Source: Marinifaba aquimaris (GTDB taxonomy: Bacteria > Pseudomonadota > Gammaproteobacteria > Enterobacterales > Alteromonadaceae). Taken from it: 64,000 nt of DNA. The translations under genes and the position numbers were made by a program. This document shows, one piece after another, positions 27,524 to 35,928 of this stretch (position 1 is the stretch's first letter; each line of letters begins with the position of its first letter). The notes under the pieces were generated by a model. That model saw only the letters and a program-made list of their open reading frames with translations, made no database searches and had not been told where the DNA came from. Location of the stretch: assembly GCF_013328345.1 (NCBI RefSeq), contig NZ_JABULX010000001.1, forward strand, positions 62,001 to 126,000, written 5' to 3'.

Positions 27524-29638
27524 TTATTCAGCTGGTTGTTCTGACGCTGCTTCAGCTGGCTTTTCAACTGCAGCTTTCATGCTCAGACGCACACGGCCTT
27601 GGCGGTCAACTTCAAGTACTTTAACTTTAACTTGCTGACCTTCTTTTAAGTAATCAGACACGTTATTTACACGCTCTTCAGCAATTTGAGAAATGTGAAC
27701 AAGACCTTCTTTGCCCGGTAAGATTTCAACAAATGCACCGAAATCAACGATACGCATTACTTTACCATCGTATAAAGTGCCTACTTCAACTTCAGCTGTA
27801 AGTGCTTTAATCTTCGCGATTGCAGCATCAGCTTTAGTCTTATCAGTTGCAGCAATTTTAACTGTACCGTCATCTTCGATTTCAATCGTTGTTTCCGTTT
27901 CTTCAGTTAAAGCACGGATAGTTGCACCGCCCTTACCAATTACGTCACGGATCTTGTCTTGATTGATCTTCATTGTGTAGATACGTGGTGCAAACTCAGA
28001 CACTTCGTCTCTGTGCTCGCCAATCGCTTTATCCATCACGTCTAAGATATGTAAACGCGCTGCTTTTGCTTGGTTTAAAGCAATTTGCATGATCTCTTTA
28101 GTGATACCTTCAATTTTGATATCCATCTGTAAAGCAGTGATACCTTCAGAAGAACCCGCTACTTTAAAGTCCATGTCACCTAAGTGATCTTCATCACCTA
28201 AAATGTCTGATAAAACAACGAACTTATCGTCTTCTTTAACTAGACCCATCGCAATACCCGCAACAGAAGCTTTAAGCGGAACACCTGCATCCATTAATGC
28301 TAGTGAAGAGCCACATACAGAAGCCATTGAACTTGAACCGTTTGATTCAGTGATTTCAGATACCACACGAACTGTGTACGGGAACTCTTCAACCGATGGC
28401 ATTACTGCTTGCACACCACGTTTAGCTAATTTACCGTGACCAATTTCACGACGTTTAGGCGAGCCAACCATACCTGTTTCACCAACACAGTACGGAGGGA
28501 AGTTGTAATGAAGCATGAAGTGATTAGTTGAATCACCCGTTAACCCATCTACGATTTGCGCATCGCGCTGAGTACCTAAAGTAGCCGTTACGATAGCTTG
28601 TGTTTCACCACGAGTGAATAAAGATGAACCGTGTGTACGAGGTAAAATACCAGTACGAGCATCTAGTGCACGAACGCTTTCTGGATCACGACCGTCGATA
28701 CGTGGCTCACCAGCAATGATACGGCTACGTACAACGTTTTTCTCTACAGAGCTAAGCATATCGCCCGCTTCTTTAGTATCAAGCTCTTCATCTTCAGCTA
28801 ATAATGCTTCTAACGCATCTGCTTTTACTTTATCAGCAGCCGCTTTACGCTCTAACTTATCAGTAATTTGGTAAGCCGCAGTGAAACCGGCTTCTGAAGC
28901 AGCTACTACTTTAGCTTTTAATTCTTCGTTTACTACTGGCGCAGTCCAAGTTGAAGCAGCAGGTTTAACATCAGCAACAAAATCATTTACTGCAGAAACA
29001 ACCGTTTGAGATTGCTCATGACCGAAAACAACGGCGCCTAACATCACATCTTCAGATAAAATGCTAGCTTCTGATTCAACCATTAATACTGCGCTTTCAG
29101 TACCAGCAACAACTAAATCAAGTTCACTTGTCTCTAGTTCAGTTGTTGTTGGGTTTAACATGTATTGACCGTCTTTATAACCAACACGTGCAGCACCAAT
29201 TGGACCTTGGAAAGGAATACCCGCAATTGATAGCGCAGCAGAAACACCAATCATTGAGATGATATCTGGTTGCACTTCAGGGTTAGCAGACATTACAGTG
29301 ATTACAACTTGTACTTCACTGTCATAACCTTTAGGGAATAAAGGACGGATAGGACGGTCGATTAAACGCGCAGTAAGTGTCTCGCCTTCAGAAGGACGAC
29401 CTTCACGCTTGAAGAAACCACCAGGGATTTTACCCGCTGCGTAAGTTTTTTCTTGGTAGTTAACCGTTAATGGGAAAAAGTCACGAGGCTCATCACTATC
29501 TTTAGCAACAACAGCAACCATTACAGTTGTGTCATCCATAGTAGCCATTACAGTAGCGCTTGCTTGACGAGCGATAACGCCCGTTTCTAAAGTTACAGTA
29601 TGTTCACCATACTGGAAAGTTTTGGTAATTGCTTGCAC
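27524..29638 (-). CDS. pnp: Polyribonucleotide nucleotidyltransferase (PNPase)
   Basis: A 704-residue 3'-5' phosphorolytic exoribonuclease. Domain order: RNase PH 1 (about 1-230), helical linker, RNase PH 2 (about 310-540), KH (about 550-615, with [15 protein letters not shown]) and S1 (about 620-690, [20 protein letters not shown]). The catalytic region of PH 2 ([20 protein letters not shown]) is intact. The start is GTG at 29638 with AGGAA 6 bases upstream. Its leader carries a long hairpin, the usual target of RNase III in autoregulation. rpsO, its usual upstream neighbour, is absent. Confidence 0.98.
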   Translation of the reverse strand: MQAITKTFQYGEHTVTLETGVIARQASATVMATMDDTTVMVAVVAKDSDEPRDFFPLTVNYQEKTYAAGKIPGGFFKREGRPSEGETLTARLIDRPIRPLFPKGYDSEVQVVITVMSANPEVQPDIISMIGVSAALSIAGIPFQGPIGAARVGYKDGQYMLNPTTTELETSELDLVVAGTESAVLMVESEASILSEDVMLGAVVFGHEQSQTVVSAVNDFVADVKPAASTWTAPVVNEELKAKVVAASEAGFTAAYQITDKLERKAAADKVKADALEALLAEDEELDTKEAGDMLSSVEKNVVRSRIIAGEPRIDGRDPESVRALDARTGILPRTHGSSLFTRGETQAIVTATLGTQRDAQIVDGLTGDSTNHFMLHYNFPPYCVGETGMVGSPKRREIGHGKLAKRGVQAVMPSVEEFPYTVRVVSEITESNGSSSMASVCGSSLALMDAGVPLKASVAGIAMGLVKEDDKFVVLSDILGDEDHLGDMDFKVAGSSEGITALQMDIKIEGITKEIMQIALNQAKAARLHILDVMDKAIGEHRDEVSEFAPRIYTMKINQDKIRDVIGKGGATIRALTEETETTIEIEDDGTVKIAATDKTKADAAIAKIKALTAEVEVGTLYDGKVMRIVDFGAFVEILPGKEGLVHISQIAEERVNNVSDYLKEGQQVKVKVLEVDRQGRVRLSMKAAVEKPAEAASEQPAE

Positions 29639-29691
29639 AAAAAATTCCTTTAAATATTGAAGTTTTACAAACTTTTCTACTTCAATAGACT

Positions 29692-29777
29692 GAGGTTTGA
29701 TTTATTAGCTAGATCAAAAAGCACTTGGTATAACAACGTAAATACTCTTTCATCTAGCTAGGCTAACTCAAACCCTC
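29692..29777 (-). promoter_or_regulatory. pnp leader hairpin (likely RNase III/PNPase autoregulation)
   Basis: In transcript order, GAGGGTTTGA (29777-29768) pairs with TCAAACCTC (29700-29692, one bulge), and inside it TAGCTAGAT (29760-29752) pairs perfectly with ATCTAGCTA (29714-29706), leaving a 37-base loop. It ends 53 bases before the pnp start codon. In E. coli an equivalent leader stem is cut by RNase III and then degraded by PNPase. Function here is by analogy. The rest of the 332-base gap 29639-29970 holds the presumed pnp promoter and the terminator of the GH16 gene. Confidence 0.7.
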
Positions 29778-29916
29778 GAATCTACAGTGAAAAGTTATTT
29801 ATGCGGATTTCATAGAACCCGTCGCTAGTATACTCAATGCAGACGCATACACAATTTTTCAAGCTAAAAAAACGCGTTATTTCAAGGATTTTTTTATCTA
29901 CACGCTAAAAACAGTA

Positions 29917-29937
29917 AAGCCCAGTTTATCTGGGCTT
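29917..29937 (-). terminator. Terminator of the GH16 gene
   Basis: AAGCCCAG-TTTAT-CTGGGCTT (29917-29937); on the minus strand it is followed by a T-rich stretch. Confidence 0.8.
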
Positions 29938-29970
29938 CAATACTATGCATAACTTAACAATCATCTGAAT

Positions 29971-30882
29971 TTACAAGCCGCAATAACTGGCTAATTTTGG
30001 TTGCCAATCAGGCACCGAATCTTTTTGTTTAATGCCCTGCTCTCTGTACTTTGCAACCGCATTCAAAACCTCTTGTTCAGATAAGATCTCACTTTGATTA
30101 AAGTAAACCCAATCTACATCTTGAAAATATTGGCGCATTTGCGGATGTTGCACCAATTTTTCAGGCATAAACCACAGGTTAAAGTTGATTGACATAGCTT
30201 GCTCTGGATATACATTAGCTCCGTGCTCTGAGAATAAGTAGCCATTGATGTAGTACTTTATTTTTTCATCATTTACTTGTAACACTAAAGTATTCCAGCC
30301 TTGCAAACTTTTGGAATAAGTATCAAAAGCATTAACTTTAGTCCAAGGCTCTAATTGGAAAGTCTCCCATGATGTTGAAAAGAGAGTGTGCGTATTTTGC
30401 CCCCAGCCACCATTAGCCAAGTACTCAAAATCCATTTCACTGTAATTTTCAGCCATTGGGTAATCAAGTGGGCTGATGGTATAGAAAGTTTCGACAACAC
30501 CATCACCGTCAGGACCAAATTGAGGTTCATCATTAAAATAAACCCGGGCGGCATACGTGCCTTCGCGATATTTTCGTTGATGACATATTTGCGTATGACG
30601 TGTATTGGTCGCTGTTCCATCCGTTTTTGAGGTCAGTCGCATCACTTGGTTATTTAAATCATATTTATCGGGGTGAAATGATATCCCTTCTTGCCACCAC
30701 GTTGCGTTTTTAATACCGGGATGACCGACCTGAGTTCGAGCAACCCAGCCATTTTTTTCGGCATCGGCTAAGGTTTGATAGTTAAAATCATCAAACATTA
30801 TTTTCGACTGAGCAAAGCTCATTGCAGATAAGCTTGTTGCTACAAATAGTACACTCGAGGTAGTGATTGTTTTAATTGCCAT
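29971..30882 (-). CDS. Secreted GH16-family glycoside hydrolase
   Basis: A 303-residue exported protein: signal peptide MAIKTITTSSVLFVATSLSA... with cleavage near SFA/QS (about 25), then a beta-sandwich with the GH16 active-site motif SEMDFEYL (about 154-161; nucleophile and acid/base Glu separated as ExDxE). GH16 enzymes cut beta-1,3/1,4 glucans or algal galactans (agar, carrageenan, porphyran); the substrate cannot be told. ATG at 30882 follows GGAG by 6 bases and is preferred to a TTG twelve bases upstream. It lies between pnp and an MFS transporter without other polysaccharide genes. Confidence 0.85.
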   Translation of the reverse strand: MAIKTITTSSVLFVATSLSAMSFAQSKIMFDDFNYQTLADAEKNGWVARTQVGHPGIKNATWWQEGISFHPDKYDLNNQVMRLTSKTDGTATNTRHTQICHQRKYREGTYAARVYFNDEPQFGPDGDGVVETFYTISPLDYPMAENYSEMDFEYLANGGWGQNTHTLFSTSWETFQLEPWTKVNAFDTYSKSLQGWNTLVLQVNDEKIKYYINGYLFSEHGANVYPEQAMSINFNLWFMPEKLVQHPQMRQYFQDVDWVYFNQSEILSEQEVLNAVAKYREQGIKQKDSVPDWQPKLASYCGL

Positions 30883-31091
30883 CTTTAACTCCAAAACGAA
30901 TAACTCAGTCAGCTAAGTGCTCACTGAAGACATTTAGAGTTAAACCATTTAAACAACAAAGAAGTGAAATTAAATCTTGTTAAAAATGGACTAACTATTT
31001 ATTAAAGAAAATAAAAGCTTAATTAACAATTAAATACTGAAGACAGCCACATTTATTGACCGCCAGTCAAAAAAAACACAGAGCGGTTCAA

Positions 31092-32264
31092 CTAAGCTCG
31101 TTCTGCGTTGATTGAGTTTTCTACGTTTTTTGGAGATTGAAATTGCAGCAATAATACGGCGCCGAATAAGGCCACTACAGCCGCGCCTAAATAAGTGAAT
31201 TCTTGACTGTAATACCAAGACCACCCTGCAATAAAGCTGCCTAATACCCCACCAATGCCAAAACTGATTGATGAGTAAAAAGCCTGACCTCGGCTTTGCT
31301 GATTAGAATTAAAGTGCTGTCGGATAAAACGCTGAGCTGCAACGTGATGTAAACCAAAGCTAAAGGCATGTAACAATTGAGAACACAGTAATACCCAGAA
31401 CCAATTTGCAAATTCAGCAAGTACTAACCAGCGAATAGCGGTAGCGGCAAAACAAAATATTAATGCGGACTTTAAACTAACAACAGATAATATTTTACCG
31501 GCAAACCAAAAAATAACGACTTCACAAAAAACCCCAAAGGCGATCATGCTACCGATTTGAAAACCACTGTAACCGCGCTCTGTCAGGTATATAGAAAAAA
31601 AGCCGTAATAAGCTGCAAAACTCAGTTGTAATAAAAATGCCGATAGTAAAAAGGTCACACAGTTCTTTTCTGTCAATTTACTTTTTATCGATACGGTAAG
31701 GTTAGATTGAGTTTGAAAATTTCTATCTTTTGGCAACCTTAAACTAGATATTAATAACAGTATCAAAAGAGACATGGTCATGACTTCAATACTGTCTTTT
31801 ACACCGAAGTATTCAAATGTGATGCCAGTAAGCATGACTAAAATAATAAAGCTAATACTGCCCCATATCCTAATCCGGCTATATATCTTGGCCTGACCTT
31901 TGATATTTTGCGCGGTTAACGCTTCAAGTTGTGGCAATATCGCCGACCAAAACAAAGAAAAAGCGCCCAGAGCTAAGGTTAAGCCAATGAGTGAATCGAG
32001 AAACCAAAGCGCAGCAAAACACAAACAAGCGAGCAAGCTTCCAAGCTGAATAATAAGCCGACGTTGCCCAGTTTTATCGGCAATACTCGACCAAACAACG
32101 GGTCCAAGTACTCGACCAAGTGTCATTAAAGACAGTAAAGACCCGACCATGACAGGGTTCAAGCCAAGGTTACTCAGGTATAAACCAAAATAATGAGAAA
32201 CAACGCCTAAAATCGCAAAATATGCAAAATAAACTTGGGAGAAGCGAAAAAAGCGCGTATCCAT
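31092..32264 (-). CDS. MFS transporter, HcaT/LacY-like
   Basis: A 390-residue, 12-helix major facilitator. The loop-2 motif around GRVLGPVVWSSIADKTGQRR (about 49-68) and its C-half relative are visible; length and N-terminus FRFSQVYFAYFAILGVVSHYFGLYLSNLG match the MFS_1-like group that contains the phenylpropionate carrier HcaT. Substrate unknown. It is transcribed after aroC but a terminator lies between. Confidence 0.88.
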   Translation of the reverse strand: MDTRFFRFSQVYFAYFAILGVVSHYFGLYLSNLGLNPVMVGSLLSLMTLGRVLGPVVWSSIADKTGQRRLIIQLGSLLACLCFAALWFLDSLIGLTLALGAFSLFWSAILPQLEALTAQNIKGQAKIYSRIRIWGSISFIILVMLTGITFEYFGVKDSIEVMTMSLLILLLISSLRLPKDRNFQTQSNLTVSIKSKLTEKNCVTFLLSAFLLQLSFAAYYGFFSIYLTERGYSGFQIGSMIAFGVFCEVVIFWFAGKILSVVSLKSALIFCFAATAIRWLVLAEFANWFWVLLCSQLLHAFSFGLHHVAAQRFIRQHFNSNQQSRGQAFYSSISFGIGGVLGSFIAGWSWYYSQEFTYLGAAVVALFGAVLLLQFQSPKNVENSINAERA

Positions 32265-32287
32265 TAACTGTTTAATACTCCAATAAA

Positions 32288-32317
32288 AAAGCCGACGTTA
32301 ATTTTAACATCGGCTTT
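32288..32317 (-). terminator. Terminator of prmB-aroC
   Basis: AAAGCCGACGTTAA (32288-32301) pairs with TTAACATCGGCTTT (32304-32317) with one C-A mismatch; a T-rich run follows on the minus strand. Confidence 0.8.
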
Positions 32318-32378
32318 ATTATTAAACTGTTACTAAGTAGTAATTACCGCAAGCTAAAGCAGCCTTTAGTGTAAACTT

Positions 32379-33473
32379 TTATGGATTTGCAATATCAGGA
32401 GTATCGACATGAACATCAAGGTTTTGCGCTCTGTGGCGTAAAACATGGTCCATTAATGTAATGGCAAGCATACTTTCAGCAATAGGCACAGCACGAATGC
32501 CAACACATGGGTCATGACGACCTTTGGTAATGACTTCAGTCGTTTCACCGTTTACGTCGATTGTTTCACCCGGTACTGTAATACTTGATGTCGGTTTCAT
32601 TGCAATACTAGCAACAATATCTTGACCAGTAGAGATACCGCCTAAGACACCACCTGCATTATTAGATAAGAAGCCTTTTGGCGTCATCACATCACGGTGA
32701 ACTGAGCCTTTTTGCTCAATCGAGTCAAAGCCTGCACCCATTTCAACACCTTTAACAGCATTTATACTCATTAAAGAGTAAGCAATTTCTGCATCTAAGC
32801 GGTCAAATACAGGCTCGCCTAACCCGACAGGTACACTTGTAGCAACAACTGTGACTTTAGCACCAATTGAATCGCCTTCTTTTTTCAGATCGCGCATATA
32901 CTGATCTAACTCATCTAGTTTTGTCGAATCAGGGAAAAAGAACGGGTTTTCATTAACAATTGAAAAATCGACTTGCTCAGCTTTGATTGGGCCAAGCTGT
33001 GACAAATAACCTTTAACCTCAATACCAAACTTTTGTTTTAAGTATTTTTTAGCAATTGCACCAGCAGCAACGCGCATTGCTGTTTCACGGGCACTTGAGC
33101 GGCCACCACCGCGGTAATCGCGGTGACCATATTTGTGATGATATGTATAGTCAGCATGACCAGGACGGAAAACGTCTTTAATTTTAGAGTAATCTTTAGA
33201 ACGTTGGTCGGTATTTTCAATCACCATACCAATAGATGTACCTGTCGTCTTACCTTCAAAAATACCAGAAAGAATTTTTACTTGGTCTGGCTCGCGACGT
33301 TGAGTGGTAAATTTAGACGTACCCGGCTTACGGCGATCTAGCTCAATTTGAAGTTCTTCTTCGCTGATCTCAATACCCGGAGGGCAACCATCAACAATAC
33401 AACCTAGGGCTAAACCATGGCTCTCGCCAAATGTAGTGACTGTGAATAACTTTCCTATTGTATTTCCTGACAT
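32379..33473 (-). CDS. aroC: Chorismate synthase
   Basis: A 364-residue chorismate synthase: [14 protein letters not shown] (about 14-27), the [30 protein letters not shown] signature (about 103-132) and [13 protein letters not shown] near the end. It converts EPSP to chorismate using reduced FMN as last step of the shikimate trunk. Gap to prmB is 27 bases on the same strand, the usual pair. Confidence 0.98.
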   Translation of the reverse strand: MSGNTIGKLFTVTTFGESHGLALGCIVDGCPPGIEISEEELQIELDRRKPGTSKFTTQRREPDQVKILSGIFEGKTTGTSIGMVIENTDQRSKDYSKIKDVFRPGHADYTYHHKYGHRDYRGGGRSSARETAMRVAAGAIAKKYLKQKFGIEVKGYLSQLGPIKAEQVDFSIVNENPFFFPDSTKLDELDQYMRDLKKEGDSIGAKVTVVATSVPVGLGEPVFDRLDAEIAYSLMSINAVKGVEMGAGFDSIEQKGSVHRDVMTPKGFLSNNAGGVLGGISTGQDIVASIAMKPTSSITVPGETIDVNGETTEVITKGRHDPCVGIRAVPIAESMLAITLMDHVLRHRAQNLDVHVDTPDIANP

Positions 33474-33500
33474 AGCTTTCTCTAAACTGCTTTCTTCTAT

Positions 33501-34451
33501 TTATTTTTCAAGTGCTGCGTACGCAGCTGCAAATTGTGTTTTGTATTGTTCTAATTCTTGTTTTGTAATTACAAATACACCATCTCCACCATTATCGAAT
33601 TGTAACCATGTAAATGGAACGTCCGGGTAAACTTCTGGCATGTGAACCATAGAATTACCTACTTCGACAATGATGACACCCTTTTCCGATAAATGGTCGC
33701 TTGCTTGCGCCAAGATTCGACGGGTGATGTCTAAACCATCATATCCAGATGCTAGACCTAATTCAGGTTCTTGTTTGAATTCATCTGGCAGGCAGTCCAT
33801 GTCCTCTTGGTCTACGTAAGGAGGATTAGTGACGATCAAGTCATAAACCTGCCCTTGGATGCCATCAAACACGTCAGACTGAATTGGGAACACTCTATCA
33901 TGTAAACCATGTTCATGAATATTAGTATCTGCAACGGCAAGTGCATCTGTTGATATATCAATCGCATCGACTTCAGCTTCAGGGAATGCATAAGCACTGG
34001 CAATTGCAATACACCCAGAACCAGTACACAAATCGAGTACACGATGAATGTTGTGAGGTTCAACCCAAGGCTCAAATTGTTTGTTGATCAACTCGCCAAT
34101 AGGTGAACGCGGTACCAATACGCGTTCATCTACGTAAAAAGGTAAGCCATTAAACCAAGCTTGGTTTGTTAAATAGGCCAGTGGTATTTTCTTATTGATG
34201 CGTTCAGTGACTAACTCAACGATAACTTCACGTTCTGAGCGAGTTAATTTTGCAGGATATAAGTCTTTACCGCCTTCAAATGGTAAATTTAGCGCATAAA
34301 GAACTAAATAAAAGGCTTCATCCCAAGCGTTATCTGTACCGTGACCAAAAAAGACTTGGTTTTCATTAAAGCGTGAAACAGTCCAGCGCACCATGTCAAA
34401 CACAGTGCTTAATTCATTGATAGCTTCAATTGATTGATTTTGATTTAACAT
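33501..34451 (-). CDS. prmB: Release-factor-like N5-glutamine methyltransferase PrmB (ribosomal protein uL3)
   Basis: A 316-residue SAM-dependent methyltransferase. [29 protein letters not shown] binds SAM, and NPPYVD marks glutamine N5-methyltransferases; the N-terminal [24 protein letters not shown] is typical of PrmB, which methylates ribosomal protein L3. ATG at 34451 ([14 protein letters not shown]) fits the family's N-terminus; the reading frame can be extended to 34484 but without a better ribosome-binding site. It is divergent from smrB. Confidence 0.95.
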   Translation of the reverse strand: MLNQNQSIEAINELSTVFDMVRWTVSRFNENQVFFGHGTDNAWDEAFYLVLYALNLPFEGGKDLYPAKLTRSEREVIVELVTERINKKIPLAYLTNQAWFNGLPFYVDERVLVPRSPIGELINKQFEPWVEPHNIHRVLDLCTGSGCIAIASAYAFPEAEVDAIDISTDALAVADTNIHEHGLHDRVFPIQSDVFDGIQGQVYDLIVTNPPYVDQEDMDCLPDEFKQEPELGLASGYDGLDITRRILAQASDHLSEKGVIIVEVGNSMVHMPEVYPDVPFTWLQFDNGGDGVFVITKQELEQYKTQFAAAYAALEK

Positions 34452-34510
34452 TGATCTTCGGCTTTCTATGCTGATAATGGGCACATTAAATATGAGGTCA
34501 ATGAGCCATT

Positions 34511-35059
34511 ATGAGTACTAATGATTCGTTAAGCGATGACGATATAAATTTGTTTCGCCAAAGTATAGGTGAAACACGCCAAATTAAGCAGGACAAGATA
34601 CAGCCAGAGGCTGTTAGGAACAAGCAGAAAATAGCATTAGATATAGAAAAGCGCGCAGTTCAAGAAGCCCACTTTTATTTTTCTGATAGTTATGAACCTG
34701 AGCTTAGTCATCAAGGCCCATTACAATACGTACAAAAAGGCTTTGCCAAAGACTGCGCAAAGCGATTAAGACGCGGTGATTTTTATCCAGATTTAATATT
34801 AGACTTACACGGATTGAAACGCGAGCAGGCAAAACTAGAGCTAGCAGGAGTAATTCACGCAGCAGAAAAGCAGCATGTTGAGTGTATCTGTATCGTGCAC
34901 GGTTTGGGTTCAGGGATCCTGAAACAAAAAATCCCACACTGGCTAGTTCAACACCCCAAAGTAGTGGCTTTTCACCAAGCACCTTTAGAGCATGGTGGGC
35001 ACGGCGCCTTACTTGTACTGATCGATTTAGACAATGACGATCTCAAGCAACAGCGCTAA
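34511..35059 (+). CDS. smrB: Smr-domain endonuclease SmrB
   Basis: A 182-residue SmrB. The N-terminus SLSDDDINLFRQSIG is a conserved ribosome-binding segment, and the Smr domain (about 95-175) has LDLHGLKREQAKLEL and VHGLGSGILKQKIPHWL. SmrB cuts mRNA between collided ribosomes in E. coli to start rescue. Divergent from prmB by 59 bases, as in many relatives; ends ten bases from the convergent sixA gene. Confidence 0.95.
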   Translation: MSTNDSLSDDDINLFRQSIGETRQIKQDKIQPEAVRNKQKIALDIEKRAVQEAHFYFSDSYEPELSHQGPLQYVQKGFAKDCAKRLRRGDFYPDLILDLHGLKREQAKLELAGVIHAAEKQHVECICIVHGLGSGILKQKIPHWLVQHPKVVAFHQAPLEHGGHGALLVLIDLDNDDLKQQR

Positions 35060-35068
35060 CCATAATAG

Positions 35069-35557
35069 CTAAACAGCGACCTCTGCCATATGAGCAGGGG
35101 CAATAAACTTAACCAGCTCACCTCTGTGAATACTGGTACTCAAATCAATATCATCAATTTGTGCCACACCCGCGGTCGAAAAAAGCGGACCAGCATGAAT
35201 AGTAAATTCTTCGACTAAATAGCTAACAAGAGGTAAATGTGAAACCACTAAAACACTCTTGGCATCAGCGCCATAAGCACATATGGCTGATGCTGCCTGG
35301 CTCGGTGTTGAGTCTGGCATTAAATCATTGATCGTCTCAACTTGTTTAGCCACTACACCAGCTTGAGCTAGTTTTGCCCAGGTCTGCTGGGCGCGGATAT
35401 AAGGACTCACTAAAACTAAATCAAATTCAGAGCATTGTTTGAGTATCCACTGCGCTGAACGTGTTGCTTCATTTTCACCTAATTCCGTGAGCTGACGATT
35501 AGAGTCGAGATCTGCGCCATACTCAGCTTGACCGTGACGCATAATAAACAATTGCAT
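35069..35557 (-). CDS. sixA: Phosphohistidine phosphatase SixA
   Basis: A 162-residue histidine phosphatase: MRHGQAEYGADLDSNRQLTELGENEA at the N-terminus with the phospho-accepting His of RHG, SPYIRAQQTW and the second catalytic His in VVSHLPLVSYL (about 106). It removes phosphate from His of phosphorelay or PTS-type proteins. Confidence 0.95.
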   Translation of the reverse strand: MQLFIMRHGQAEYGADLDSNRQLTELGENEATRSAQWILKQCSEFDLVLVSPYIRAQQTWAKLAQAGVVAKQVETINDLMPDSTPSQAASAICAYGADAKSVLVVSHLPLVSYLVEEFTIHAGPLFSTAGVAQIDDIDLSTSIHRGELVKFIAPAHMAEVAV

Positions 35558-35928
35558 ATTTTACTCTTTACAAGACAATTTGCCTTGTGTTGCAGTCAGT
35601 ATAATGGCTTTTTGCAAAACAATAGTTAAAGACATAACACTGACTGATCTATATATTCAATAACCAAGTTAAATGAAAAAGTTGAATAGCAACTTGGTCA
35701 GGATTAATTGCGCTAAATGTAGTGTCTTGTGCAGTATATTTCGACCTTTAAACTAAGCTATTTTGTAATAACTTATTTGTTGTTGTTTTCATGGTCTAAA
35801 CTTAACCGACCCTCTTTAGTTATGCATTAAATTATTGTTATATTTAGACTATAGGCAATTAAACTTTAGTCATATATGGTCGACATAATACTGGCTACAG
35901 TTCAACAATCTGGCTCACAGGATAAAAC
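35558..35928. other. Divergent promoter region of sixA and the M16 protease gene
   Basis: A 371-base AT-rich gap with no reading frame that looks real. ACCAAGTT (35663-35670) and AACTTGGT (35691-35698) form a perfect 8-bp inverted repeat with a 20-base centre, a possible operator or transcript hairpin. Promoters for both directions must be here but none is clear enough to call. AGGAT lies before the GTG of the protease. Confidence 0.4.
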
